Notes: generated by a model from the letters alone, not told the origin. Positions 6,957 through 14,748 are shown, numbered from the stretch's first letter. The stretch: 18,266 nt of DNA from an uncultured Oscillospiraceae bacterium (GCA_934572325.1 CAKTKT010000035.1:1-18266); one strand, 5' to 3'. A program made the numbers and translations.

Positions 6957-7941
6957 ACATATCACGCAGCCTTTCTCTGATAACGTCGGGGTCGATGCCC
7001 GCGAGCCTGCCCGTGAGGATCATTCTCACGGCGGTGATCTCCCCCTCCACGGCGGCGAGGTAGGCGATGAGCGCCTCGGGTCCGTAGCTGATGAGCTTGG
7101 CGGAGCGCAGATAGGCGTTCACCGCGTTGTCGCAGGCGAGCTCAAACGCGGTCATGCTGCCGCCCTCGACGGCGTCCGCGCCGAGCGCCGCCGCGCGCTC
7201 CAAAAGCGTGTTGGCAAAGAGGGCGGTGATGCTCTCCTTGTCGCCCGCGGCGACTATCCTGTCGGCGCTGACGCTGCCGCCGGGGATGAGGGCGCTGTCC
7301 ATAAATTCAAGATCCTTGCCCATGCGCAGCGTGCGCACGGCGCTCTTGAGGTTGGTGCTGTCGGTGAGTATATCGGCGTAGCCGGTGAGGAACGGACACT
7401 CGGCGCACTGCGCCGCGTCTCTGACCTCGGCAAAGTACGCCCTGTCGAGGATGAAGTCCGCGAGCTGGGGGTTCGACGTGCGCGCAAGGACGCTCTTCGC
7501 GTCCGCGACTGCCGCGGCGTATATCTGCGGAAGCTGACCGAGCTCCTCCTCGGTATAAAGCTCCGCGAGCTTTTCGGGAGCGAACCTGCCCGAACGGCTC
7601 ATCAGCCGCGCGCCGTCCTGCCCCACCGCCTCGGCCTTGACGAGAACCTTGGCGTTGTGGTAGTCGTACTTCATTCTGAACACGTCCACCACGCCCTTGT
7701 CCGGCGCGAGCTTTTCCATCTCCGCAAACAGCTCGTCCCGTCGGGAGGAGAGAGAATGCTCTATCTCCTTGGCGCTCATCGCCGACATATCGGCATAGCC
7801 GCAGTCGGTCAAAAGCTTTGCGCACTCCTCGAACGAGCCCGCGTCCAGCATACGCTCGGCACGGTCGCGCGTCAAAAGCTTCGGCTCTCTCGCGCGGAGC
7901 ATCGCCGACAGGCACAGGTATGCTTCTCTTTTAGTTGACAA
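6949..7941 (-). CDS. ntpC: V-type ATPase subunit C (rotor funnel between shaft and ring)
   Basis: A 330-residue, largely helical protein of the V-ATPase C/AC39 (d-subunit) family, which sits on the cytoplasmic face of the K ring and receives the D-F shaft. The N-terminal YLCLSAMLRAREPKLLTRDR matches the usual YxxaraRalExkLL opening, and the DPDVIRERLRDMYA tail is also typical. The start is TTG with GGGAGGG 6 nt upstream; the next in-frame ATG would cut into the conserved opening. It lies 39 nt after ntpE and overlaps the F gene. One copy is needed per enzyme, in keeping with the weak start codon. Confidence 0.95.
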   Translation of the reverse strand: MSTKREAYLCLSAMLRAREPKLLTRDRAERMLDAGSFEECAKLLTDCGYADMSAMSAKEIEHSLSSRRDELFAEMEKLAPDKGVVDVFRMKYDYHNAKVLVKAEAVGQDGARLMSRSGRFAPEKLAELYTEEELGQLPQIYAAAVADAKSVLARTSNPQLADFILDRAYFAEVRDAAQCAECPFLTGYADILTDSTNLKSAVRTLRMGKDLEFMDSALIPGGSVSADRIVAAGDKESITALFANTLLERAAALGADAVEGGSMTAFELACDNAVNAYLRSAKLISYGPEALIAYLAAVEGEITAVRMILTGRLAGIDPDVIRERLRDMYA

Positions 7942-7980
7942 TTTATTCCCTCCCTATATGGGGATAGTATGGCGTCGCCA

Positions 7981-8568
7981 TCAGCCGAAGAGCACCTTGG
8001 CAATGTCGGAGGACATCTCGCCGCGGGCAAGCTCTATCAAAAGCTCCACGGTGCAGTTCGCCTCGACGCTGCCGCGGCGGAGGATGAGCCCGCCGGCGAA
8101 CGCGCCCGCGTCCGCGCCGAGCGTGAGCTTTCCGTTCGGGATGAGCGCGTTCGCCGCAGAGACGACCTTCCCGCCGACGGCGGCGCGGTCACGCGCGTTG
8201 AGCACAATCTCCTCGTCGCCGGAGACGGAGGCGTTCGCGGCGAGCTTGGCGAGGAAGGCGACATACTGCGCCTCCGGCAGAGCGACGAGCATATCGAACG
8301 CCCTGTCGAACGCCTCGCCCACCATCTGCTGCTTGAGGGCGAGCACGCCCTTTTTCGCCTCCATGCGCGCGATGCGATCCATGCTGTCTACTCTGTCCTG
8401 GCAGCTATTCACGCCAACGCGGATGCGCTCCTTGTACAGCTCCTTCGCCTGCGTCTCATAGTCCGAGCGGATACTCGCGCACTGCTGCTCGGCTTGAGCG
8501 AGGATCGCGTCGGACTGCTCCTTCGCGTCGGAGCGGATATGCGCGATTATTTTTTCAGTGCCTTTCAT
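7981..8568 (-). CDS. ntpE: V-type ATPase subunit E (peripheral stalk)
   Basis: A 195-residue stator protein that pairs with the small G/H subunit to form the peripheral stalks tying the head to subunit I. Residues about 1-85 are a charged Ala/Gln/Glu-rich coiled coil (SDAKEQSDAILAQAEQQC). The C-terminal part is the globular head-binding domain, with the conserved GGLILRRG at 159-166 and VELLIELAR after it. The ATG has GGAG 5 nt upstream. It follows ntpK by 25 nt. The sequence is diverged in the middle, as is usual for this family. Confidence 0.94.
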   Translation of the reverse strand: MKGTEKIIAHIRSDAKEQSDAILAQAEQQCASIRSDYETQAKELYKERIRVGVNSCQDRVDSMDRIARMEAKKGVLALKQQMVGEAFDRAFDMLVALPEAQYVAFLAKLAANASVSGDEEIVLNARDRAAVGGKVVSAANALIPNGKLTLGADAGAFAGGLILRRGSVEANCTVELLIELARGEMSSDIAKVLFG

Positions 8569-8593
8569 AGTATCTCCTGTCCAGTATAAGTGA

Positions 8594-9070
8594 TCAGAGG
8601 GTGATGCTGTTGAGCATCATGAAGGATGCGAGCAGGGAGAGTATCGCGTAGAACTCAACGGTGATGCAGAGGATCATGCCCTTGGACCAGTCGTCGGGCT
8701 TCTTTGCGAGTATGTTGACGGACGCCGCGGCGACCTTGCCCTGAGAAATAGCGGACAGCAGACCGCCGAACGCGATGGGCAGGCACGCCATCATGACCTG
8801 AAGCGCCTGCTCGACGCTGACGGAGGCAGCGGCGGAGAGCTTGGAGAATGCGAGGAACCAGATAACGAAGCCGTACAGGCCCTGTGTGCCGGGGATGACC
8901 TGAAGGATCATCACCTTACCGAACTTGCCGGGGTCCTCCGAGACGAGACCGGCGCCCGCTTCACCTGCGATGCCGGTGCCCTTTGCCGAGCCGATGCAGG
9001 CGAGGAAGCCAGCCAGACCTGCGCCGAGAAGACCGAGTGCGTATCCGCCGATAGCGTTCAGAAATTCCAT
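8594..9070 (-). CDS. ntpK: V-type ATPase subunit K (16-kDa proteolipid, Na+-binding ring)
   Basis: A 158-residue membrane protein with four transmembrane helices arranged as two related hairpins, forming the rotating ion-carrying ring. The first hairpin lacks a carboxylate in its outer helix and the second has Glu139 in ITVEFYAIL, as in other 16-kDa proteolipids. The Na+ ligands of E. hirae NtpK (L61, T64, Q65, Q110, E139) correspond to I59, T62, Q63 (in IPGTQG), Q110 (in ISQGK) and E139. This predicts Na+ rather than H+ translocation. The start has a full AGGAGG 8 nt upstream, one of the strongest ribosome binding sites in the operon, fitting the roughly ten copies needed per enzyme. Confidence 0.97.
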   Translation of the reverse strand: MEFLNAIGGYALGLLGAGLAGFLACIGSAKGTGIAGEAGAGLVSEDPGKFGKVMILQVIPGTQGLYGFVIWFLAFSKLSAAASVSVEQALQVMMACLPIAFGGLLSAISQGKVAAASVNILAKKPDDWSKGMILCITVEFYAILSLLASFMMLNSITL

Positions 9071-9139
9071 TTTAATTTCCTCCTAAATATGTCTTGTTTG
9101 GTTGATGAGCTTGTAATTTAACTGCGCCGGAGGAGGGGG

Positions 9140-11122
9140 TCATTCCCTCGCTCTGACGTATTTGCTTTTTATTCTGAGCGGGTCAAAGGGCTTGCCGCCG
9201 TCCTCATAGAACTTGCCGAAGAACTCCAGACACTGCAATCTCAGATCGTGCACGAAGCAGCCGAGGAGGTTGAGCGCGAAGTTGAGCGCGTGACCTATAA
9301 GGAAGATGACGATGAAAGCGAGGATGCTCAGCACGCTCACGCCGCCCGCAGAGGGCATTGCGGCGATATTGTTGAACACCTGCGCCACGACGCTGCCCGC
9401 GAGCATGAGAGCCATGATACGCGAATACGACAGCACGTCGCCGAACCAGCCCGTCAGGGTGTTGTAAACGCAGCTCAGCGCCGCCGTGAGCTTGCCGAAG
9501 CCCTTCGCGTGCCGCCCCGCGCCGAAAAGGAGCGCGACCGCGCCGATTATAAGCACGATCTTGCCCGCGGCGAACAGAGCGTCCGTCACGCCGAGCGCCG
9601 AAAGCCCCATCATCACGCCGCCCACGAGGATGACCCACAAAGGCGCTTCCTCGAACAGTCCGTCCATGAGATTGCCGCGCTTTGCCTTGAGGTAAAAGCT
9701 GACCGCCATACCGGTGTTGAGGTGGATCACGCCGAGCGCCATCGCGCCGTAGAGCACGAGAGAGCTGTTGTTGACGGGGTTGAAGAGATACGGCAGACCC
9801 TCCCACGTGCTTGCGGGGTTGAACATATGTACGAGCTGATACGGCGCGTCGCCGAACAGACCGCCCGTGAGCGCGCCCATGACGAACGTGGATATGCCGC
9901 CGTACAAAAGAAGCTGACAGAACGAGAGACTGCCCTCGCGCGGCTTTATCTTTGCCAGCGCCACCGCCGCCGCGATTATCATCAGCAGCCCGTAGCCCAT
10001 GTCCGCCATCATCAGCCCGTAAAAGACGACGAAGAACGGCGCCATGAGCGGGTTGGGATCAACCGAGCCATAGGCGGGCAGGGAGTACATATTCGTGACC
10101 ATGTTCAGCGCGTTCGTGAAGCTGTTGTTTTTCAGCGACACGGGAACGCTCGGGTACTCGTCCTCCTCGGGATCGCGGCACTCCCACGCGCAGTCATACC
10201 TGTCGAAAACGCGCGCAAGCTCGCTCTCGCGCTCCGCCGGCATCCAGCCGCGCATCACAACGACGCTGTCCGTGCCGTAGAGGCGGCTCTCTGCCTCCGC
10301 CACGGCGATCTTCGTGCTCACGCGGTCACACGCGAGCTTCAGCTCGTCCCGGCGCACGCTCTCGCCGACGATGGACGCCTCGCACGCGGACTTCTCCGCC
10401 GCGAGCTCCTCCAGCGCGCGCGTCGCCTCGGAGAGCGTTTGGCGCGCGGTGCGCTGCATACCGGAGAATGCCGCAGGCGCAAAGCCGAAGCGGCGCAGAA
10501 CCTCCTGCACCTCGCCGAGCCCCTCGCGTATGCACACGACGGCGGCGTACCGGCTGGTCTTGTCCTCGTACACTTGGAAAAGCTCCGCCTCGTCGCAGAC
10601 CTCCGCCAGAGCGGCGCTCACCGCGTCAAGCTCAGTCTTGAGCGTGAAGCTGCCCAGAAGGACGTTTGTGCGCTGCGTGCCCTCCATGCCGAGCGGGATG
10701 TCCAGATCCAGCCACGGCTGAAGCGACTCCGCCAGCACGCGCTGGCGGCTCTCCTCGGCGGTGATGCGCTTTATGCGGTCATCCGCGCCCTCTATCGCAC
10801 CGGCGAGCTTCAGCGCCGCGTTCAGCCCCGCGTCGTCCAGCAGGACGGCGGGCGCGACCTCCGCCGGGGAGGAGAGCAGCTTCGTCTTGGCGGGGGCGTA
10901 TCTGTCCAGCAGCGCTACCGCGTGGGTGAGCGAGGTCTGCTGAGCCCTGAGCGCCATGAGCTTCGAGTCCTCGCGGTGCAGCGCACCGGCAAGCTCGCTC
11001 GCCGCGACCTCGTCCTCGATCTCCGAAAACTCCACGCAGCCGTGCTGCGCAAGCTCCCGCAGGAGAGCGTCCTTCTTCGAGCGGACAGCCATAAGATAGA
11101 GCTTTTTCATTTTTAAGATCAT
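9140..11122 (-). CDS. ntpI: V-type ATPase subunit I (membrane stator, a-subunit)
   Basis: A 660-residue stator subunit with a cytoplasmic N-terminal half (about 1-330, helical, binds the peripheral stalks) and a C-terminal membrane half with about eight helices that forms the ion half-channels against the K ring. Two conserved arginines are present: R568 in LSYSRIMALMLAG and R628 in HDLRLQCLEFFGKFY, corresponding to R573 and R629 of E. hirae NtpI. The conserved TNMYSLPAYGSVDPNPLMAP and MMADMGYGLLM blocks mark the start of the membrane domain. The ATG at 11122 lies one base after the stalk gene's stop, so reinitiation is likely. MKKLYL four codons in is an alternative start. Confidence 0.97.
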   Translation of the reverse strand: MILKMKKLYLMAVRSKKDALLRELAQHGCVEFSEIEDEVAASELAGALHREDSKLMALRAQQTSLTHAVALLDRYAPAKTKLLSSPAEVAPAVLLDDAGLNAALKLAGAIEGADDRIKRITAEESRQRVLAESLQPWLDLDIPLGMEGTQRTNVLLGSFTLKTELDAVSAALAEVCDEAELFQVYEDKTSRYAAVVCIREGLGEVQEVLRRFGFAPAAFSGMQRTARQTLSEATRALEELAAEKSACEASIVGESVRRDELKLACDRVSTKIAVAEAESRLYGTDSVVVMRGWMPAERESELARVFDRYDCAWECRDPEEDEYPSVPVSLKNNSFTNALNMVTNMYSLPAYGSVDPNPLMAPFFVVFYGLMMADMGYGLLMIIAAAVALAKIKPREGSLSFCQLLLYGGISTFVMGALTGGLFGDAPYQLVHMFNPASTWEGLPYLFNPVNNSSLVLYGAMALGVIHLNTGMAVSFYLKAKRGNLMDGLFEEAPLWVILVGGVMMGLSALGVTDALFAAGKIVLIIGAVALLFGAGRHAKGFGKLTAALSCVYNTLTGWFGDVLSYSRIMALMLAGSVVAQVFNNIAAMPSAGGVSVLSILAFIVIFLIGHALNFALNLLGCFVHDLRLQCLEFFGKFYEDGGKPFDPLRIKSKYVRARE

Positions 11123-11123
11123 C

Positions 11124-11438
11124 TTAGCTGTTCACTATCCTTTCCACTACAAGAGTTGCCGCTTGCGCGAGCTTGGTCTCCGCCTTGGCGCGGAGCGCCG
11201 CCTTGGTTTCCTCCAGCTCCCTGGAGAGACCGCCCGCCGCGTCCATCGCTTTCTCGTCCGCCTGCCGCCGCAGCTCGGCAAGCTCATTGTCCGCCTTTGC
11301 CGCCGCCGCCTCGATCGCCGCTTTTCCGGCGTTCTCCGCGTCAATGCGCATCTGGCGCGCCTTCGCGTCCGCCTGGGCAACGCTGGCTTTCGCGTCGGCT
11401 TCCGCCTGGGTTATACTGGCGATTGCCTCAAATGACAC
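11124..11438 (-). CDS. ntpF: V-type ATPase peripheral stalk subunit G/H-like (NtpF in E. hirae naming)
   Basis: A 104-residue protein, almost wholly a charged, alanine-rich coiled coil with no membrane segment (AEADAKASVAQADAKARQMR), as expected for the small partner of subunit E in the peripheral stalk. Identity rests on this composition, its length and its place as first gene before ntpI, the ntpF position in E. hirae. The start is GTG, with GGGGG 7 nt upstream. It is followed by ntpI after a single base. Annotation pipelines may call it subunit G, subunit H or hypothetical. Confidence 0.88.
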   Translation of the reverse strand: MSFEAIASITQAEADAKASVAQADAKARQMRIDAENAGKAAIEAAAAKADNELAELRRQADEKAMDAAGGLSRELEETKAALRAKAETKLAQAATLVVERIVNS

Positions 11439-11649
11439 TGGCTCACCCCCTTTTCGGTGTGAATTTTTTTCGCTGTTTCGGTTGGAAATTTCGTTCAGCG
11501 CGGAGATGAAAGGCAGAAATATCCTCCATTTCCTCCGCAGTTACTGATACTGCCATGATACCGCATCCGTGACCCTCTTTCAAGACAAAACTGTGTTTTC
11601 GCCATGTCAAAATAACAACATTTGCGTCACGGGCGCGTATTCTGTAACG
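11439..11649 (-). promoter_or_regulatory. Structured 5' leader of the V-ATPase operon
   Basis: About 210 nt separate the predicted transcription start from the first gene. In the RNA, CCGTGAC (complement of 11626-11632) can pair with GTCACGG (complement of 11567-11573), closing a domain that holds an inner hairpin over 11584-11608 (GACA/TGTC and AAAAC/GTTTT around ACA). Next comes GCAGT/ACTGC around a 7-nt loop (11537-11553), and CACC/GGTG can enclose the first gene's ribosome binding site near 11443-11460. No intrinsic terminator is seen in the leader, so any control would act on translation or RNA stability. I cannot assign a known riboswitch class by eye. With the adjoining promoter and terminator it accounts for the 406-bp gap from 11439 to 11844. 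Confidence 0.45.
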
Positions 11650-11655
11650 ACAATA

Positions 11656-11684
11656 ATTATGTCACGATGTTAGTTAAAAGTCAA
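11656..11684 (-). promoter_or_regulatory. Sigma-A promoter of the V-ATPase operon
   Basis: On the minus strand TTGACT (11684-11679) is followed after exactly 17 bp by CATAAT (11661-11656). The region upstream is AT-rich. Transcription would start near 11649. A second TTGACA lies inside the leader but has only a poor -10 (TGTCTT), so this is the better site. Confidence 0.75.
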
Positions 11685-11701
11685 ACTTTTTTTGGCGTTA
11701 A

Positions 11702-11741
11702 ATGAGAAAAATGCTCAAATTTCGGCAGTCATGAGAAAAAT
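11702..11741. repeat. Pair of 11-bp direct repeats upstream of the V-ATPase promoter
   Basis: ATGAGAAAAAT occurs at 11702-11712 and 11731-11741, 29 bp apart, 18 and 47 bp upstream of the -35 box of the minus-strand promoter. A spacing near three helical turns would place both on roughly the same DNA face. They could be activator sites or UP-like AT-rich elements. Chance is possible in AT-rich DNA. Confidence 0.5.
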
Positions 11742-11775
11742 CAGCCGCCCAGCCGCCTTTTTTCGCTATTTTGAC

Positions 11776-11813
11776 AAAAAAAGTGCGGGAAGAGCCGAGA
11801 CTCCGCCCGCACT
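11776..11813 (-). terminator. Intrinsic terminator downstream of ypeB
   Basis: On the minus strand AGTGCGGG and CCCGCACT (plus-strand 11806-11813 and 11782-11789) form an 8-bp stem, with a short GAG/CTC pairing possible in the loop, followed by a run of seven T (plus A-run 11776-11782). It separates ypeB from the V-ATPase promoter. Confidence 0.88.
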
Positions 11814-11844
11814 ATATGCAGTTTATACAGATTTGCCACGAACG

Positions 11845-13140
11845 TCACGCCACGATCTCGTTTTGCAGCCCCGTGGCGGCGTTGACGTAGATCGTGACCT
11901 CCGCGCCGTCGGGAGCGGCGCACAAAAGCTCATAGCAGCCCACGGCGCGCCGCCCCGCCGTGCGTACTATGACCCGCCGCACGTCCGCGACCTCCAGCGC
12001 CTCCGGCGCCGCCGCCCTCGCCTCCGTCTCCGTGACGCTCCACGTCACGTCGAGGGGGTCTGAGGAGTAGCTTTCAGCGTTGAAGGCGCACACCGCACCG
12101 TCGTCCAGCGCGACGGAGAGCGTCACGAAGTTGTCAAGACACAGCGCATCGTCCTGCGTCGAGGCGAATTTCAGCCGCGCCATGCCGCCTTTGCGCTCTG
12201 CGGCGATGAGCGTCATGTCCTTATACCCGTGACCTTCCAGGAAGTCATGGGCGAGCTGCTGGGCGCGCTCGTCCGTGATGCGCTCCTCGCTGACAAGGCG
12301 GGAGCGCCCCATGCTCTCAACGCCCGCGTCGTTGACCACCACGAGCGTATCCCCTGCGGCGTAGCACTTCACGCCGTTTGCGCCCTCATAGTCGTAGGCA
12401 AGGCGTATCTGCGCGGGGCTGACGCCGACAAACCCCGCCGCCACGGCGAGCTTTTCCGCGTCCGACAGCTTCTTTGCGCCCGTGCTCTCCTCCCGCTGCG
12501 CCGCAGCGCCGTAGCGCCCGTCGTAGTCCATGCTCGCCCGCCGCGGGAACTCGCTCTCATAGCGCAGAAGCTCCGTGCTGACCTTGCCCGCCGAGGGGTC
12601 GAGCCCGATGTTCTGAAGGCGCGTCTCGCCGCTGTCCATCTCGATGCTGCCGTTGTGATAGCTGCGCTGAAGCTCCGCGAGCGAATCCGCGAGCGAGGCG
12701 GCGAGCGCGGAGAGCTTCGTGAGGTTTTCCGTCTCCTCGTCGGTGAAGCCGTCCTCCGCCCCCGCCGAGGCGCACAGCGTGTAGGCGTAGTCGCCCGCCT
12801 GATTGAGGTAGCCGGAGATCTGCTCCAGCTCCTGCGTGGCAAAGGGCAGCGTGCTCATCGCCGCCTCCGCCGCCAGCGCGTCGGCGTACACCTGCGCGCA
12901 GATCCTCGCGCGCATACCCGCGTCCGTGGCGTACACGCTCTTTTTCAGCGCGCCGCTCATGTGGCTGACGGCGGCGACGGTCTCCTCCAGCGCCTCCTGC
13001 GCCGAATAGCGCGCGGCGAGGCGGTAGTCCGCGAGACGGCGGCAGCTCATGTATGAAAATATGCCCAGCACCGCGATCAGCGCGAGCGCGTATGTGCCCA
13101 GCACGAGGGCGGCTTTGCGTTTTTTCGGCATTGGCGTCAT
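11845..13140 (-). CDS. ypeB: Spore germination protein YpeB
   Basis: A 431-residue protein resembling YpeB, which in Bacillus is needed to place and protect the cortex-lytic enzyme SleB in the dormant spore. A basic N-terminus (KKRK) precedes one transmembrane helix at about residues 11-30, then a long helical region (VAAVSHMSGALKKSVYATD, SGYLNQAGDYAYTLC) typical of YpeB. The C-terminal third contains PepSY/YPEB-type repeats, the last ending YVNAATGLQNEI. The ATG at 13140 has AAGGAG 8 nt upstream. Bacillus has sleB directly before ypeB; here gltX is before it and sleB is not in the window. Its presence indicates an endospore-forming lineage. A terminator only 18 nt upstream of the start leaves its promoter unclear. 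Confidence 0.88.
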   Translation of the reverse strand: MTPMPKKRKAALVLGTYALALIAVLGIFSYMSCRRLADYRLAARYSAQEALEETVAAVSHMSGALKKSVYATDAGMRARICAQVYADALAAEAAMSTLPFATQELEQISGYLNQAGDYAYTLCASAGAEDGFTDEETENLTKLSALAASLADSLAELQRSYHNGSIEMDSGETRLQNIGLDPSAGKVSTELLRYESEFPRRASMDYDGRYGAAAQREESTGAKKLSDAEKLAVAAGFVGVSPAQIRLAYDYEGANGVKCYAAGDTLVVVNDAGVESMGRSRLVSEERITDERAQQLAHDFLEGHGYKDMTLIAAERKGGMARLKFASTQDDALCLDNFVTLSVALDDGAVCAFNAESYSSDPLDVTWSVTETEARAAAPEALEVADVRRVIVRTAGRRAVGCYELLCAAPDGAEVTIYVNAATGLQNEIVA

Positions 13141-13158
13141 GCGTATCGCTCCTTATAC

Positions 13159-13194
13159 AAAAAACTCTCTTCGGATATTTTTGTCCGAAGAGAG
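13159..13194 (-). terminator. Intrinsic terminator between gltX and ypeB
   Basis: CTCTCTTCGGA (13165-13175) and TCCGAAGAGAG (13184-13194) form a perfect 11-bp stem with an 8-nt loop. On the minus strand it is followed by six T (plus A-run 13159-13164). It ends gltX transcription just before the ypeB ribosome binding site. Confidence 0.88.
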
Positions 13195-13215
13195 AAATTT
13201 ATGCATTGTATATTG

Positions 13216-14691
13216 TTACCCCAGCTTTTTAAGCGCAATGTCTATGCGCCGCAGCGTCTCCCCGCGTCCGAGGATGCGGCAGATCTCCACCGCGCCGCCG
13301 GGCGTGACGGCTTTGCCCGCCGCCGCGATGCGCACCGGCCACATGACCTTCGCGTTCTTCGCGCCCAGCTCCTCCGCGAGCGCGACCATAGCGCCCATGA
13401 TGCTCTCGTCGTTCCACGCGCCAAGCGCCTCGAACACCGGCAGTATGCGCTCCAGCACGTCCTTTGCCGACGCCTTATCGGACTTGGACTTCTTGTGCAC
13501 GAAAAGCTCCGCAGAGTACTCCGGCAGAGCGTCAAAGAAATCGACCTTCTCGGGAATGTCCGTGAGCACCTCGGTGCGCTGCTGCAAGAGCGCGGCGATC
13601 GCGGCGGCGTCGTAAGCCTCGTTCTTGACGCTTTGGCGGATGTACGGCTCCGCCGCGGCGGCGAACGCCTGCGGCGTCATAGCGCGGATATACTCGCTGT
13701 TGAAGTAGCGCAGCTTTTCAATGTCGAATATGGCGGGGGATTTGGAGATGCCGGAAATGTCGAATATCTCCTTGAGCTCGTCGAGGGAGTATATCTCGCG
13801 CTCGCCGCGCGGACTCCACCCCAGCAGCGTCACGTAGTTGAGCACCGCGTCTGTCAGAAAGCCCTGCGCGATGAGATCCTCATACGACGGGTCGCCGTGG
13901 CGCTTGGACATCTTGCTGTGCGCGTCGCGCATGACGGGGGAGCAGTGGACATACTTGGGTATCTCCCAGCCGAAGCCCTCGTACAGAAGATTGTATTTCG
14001 GCGCGGAGGACAGATATTCGCTGCCGCGCACGACATGGGTGATGCCCATGAGATGATCGTCGATGACGTTGGCGAAGTTATACGTCGGCAGACCGTCGCG
14101 CTTTATGAGCACCTGGTCGTCGAGCGCGGCGTTCTCCACGGTGATGTCGCCGAAGATCTCGTCGTGGAACGTCGTCGCGCCCTCGCGTGGGATGCGCTGG
14201 CGTATGACGTAGGGCTTGTCCTCGGCGGCAAGGCGGTCGGACTGCTCTTTCCCCATCGCGCGGCAGGGATCATCCCCGCGGTCGAACTCGCCCGCGTCCT
14301 CCTCGCTCTCCGCCTTCTCGCAGAAGCAGCGGTAGGCGTGTCCGCGCTCGATGAGAAGTTCGGCGTACTCCTTATAGAGCGGGCGGCGCTCGGTCTGGAT
14401 ATACGGACCGACGGGACCGCCGACATCCGGACCCTCGTCATGCTCAAGATGGCACTGCGCCATCGTGCGGTAGATCATATCCACCGCGCCCTCGACGAGT
14501 CGCCCCTGATCGGTGTCCTCGATGCGCAGTATGAACTTCCCGCCGCTGTGGCGGGCGATAAGGTAGGTGTAGAGCGCGGTGCGCAGGTTGCCGACGTGCA
14601 TATATCCCGTGGGGGAGGGGGCAAAGCGGGTGCGCACCCCGCCGTGCGGTATGCGCGCCTCCATCTCCTCAAACCACTGCATATCCTTCAT
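13216..14691 (-). CDS. gltX: Glutamyl-tRNA synthetase
   Basis: A class I aminoacyl-tRNA synthetase of 491 residues that charges tRNA-Glu, and in many Firmicutes also tRNA-Gln before amidation by GatCAB. The Rossmann domain opens with VRTRFAPSPTGYMHVGNLRT (20-39), whose HVGN at 32-35 is the HIGH motif; KMSKRHG is at 260-266. The anticodon-binding helical domain fills the rest, and the length is normal. The ATG at 14691 was chosen because GGAG lies 8 nt upstream and the product begins MKDMQW; a longer frame to 14742 has no ribosome binding site and would begin at the promoter's expected transcription start. Whether it is discriminating cannot be judged by eye. It diverges from trpS, with overlapping promoters. 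Confidence 0.97.
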   Translation of the reverse strand: MKDMQWFEEMEARIPHGGVRTRFAPSPTGYMHVGNLRTALYTYLIARHSGGKFILRIEDTDQGRLVEGAVDMIYRTMAQCHLEHDEGPDVGGPVGPYIQTERRPLYKEYAELLIERGHAYRCFCEKAESEEDAGEFDRGDDPCRAMGKEQSDRLAAEDKPYVIRQRIPREGATTFHDEIFGDITVENAALDDQVLIKRDGLPTYNFANVIDDHLMGITHVVRGSEYLSSAPKYNLLYEGFGWEIPKYVHCSPVMRDAHSKMSKRHGDPSYEDLIAQGFLTDAVLNYVTLLGWSPRGEREIYSLDELKEIFDISGISKSPAIFDIEKLRYFNSEYIRAMTPQAFAAAAEPYIRQSVKNEAYDAAAIAALLQQRTEVLTDIPEKVDFFDALPEYSAELFVHKKSKSDKASAKDVLERILPVFEALGAWNDESIMGAMVALAEELGAKNAKVMWPVRIAAAGKAVTPGGAVEICRILGRGETLRRIDIALKKLG

Positions 14692-14748
14692 TTTCACTTC
14701 TCCGATCTGCCGCGGATGAGCGCGGCGGTGATGTACTTCCAAGCAACT

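Noticed and set aside
6957..6965. Upstream GTG start for subunit F
   Set aside because: It adds three residues not usual at the family N-terminus and its putative ribosome binding site is too close; the ATG at 6956 gives the canonical start.
9248..11116. Plus-strand 622-codon open frame opposite the ntpI gene
   Set aside because: Its translation is rich in Arg, His, Ala and Glu with no recognisable domain, as expected from the antisense of GC-rich codons, and the opposite strand encodes an unmistakable subunit I.
11581..11610. A second promoter for the V-ATPase operon starting from TTGACA in the leader
   Set aside because: The -10 at the right distance is TGTCTT, only three of six consensus positions; the promoter at 11656-11684 is much better.
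14692..14742. A longer GltX beginning at 14742
   Set aside because: The extra 17 residues fall in the leader right at the expected transcription start, have no ribosome binding site and do not resemble the family N-terminus.
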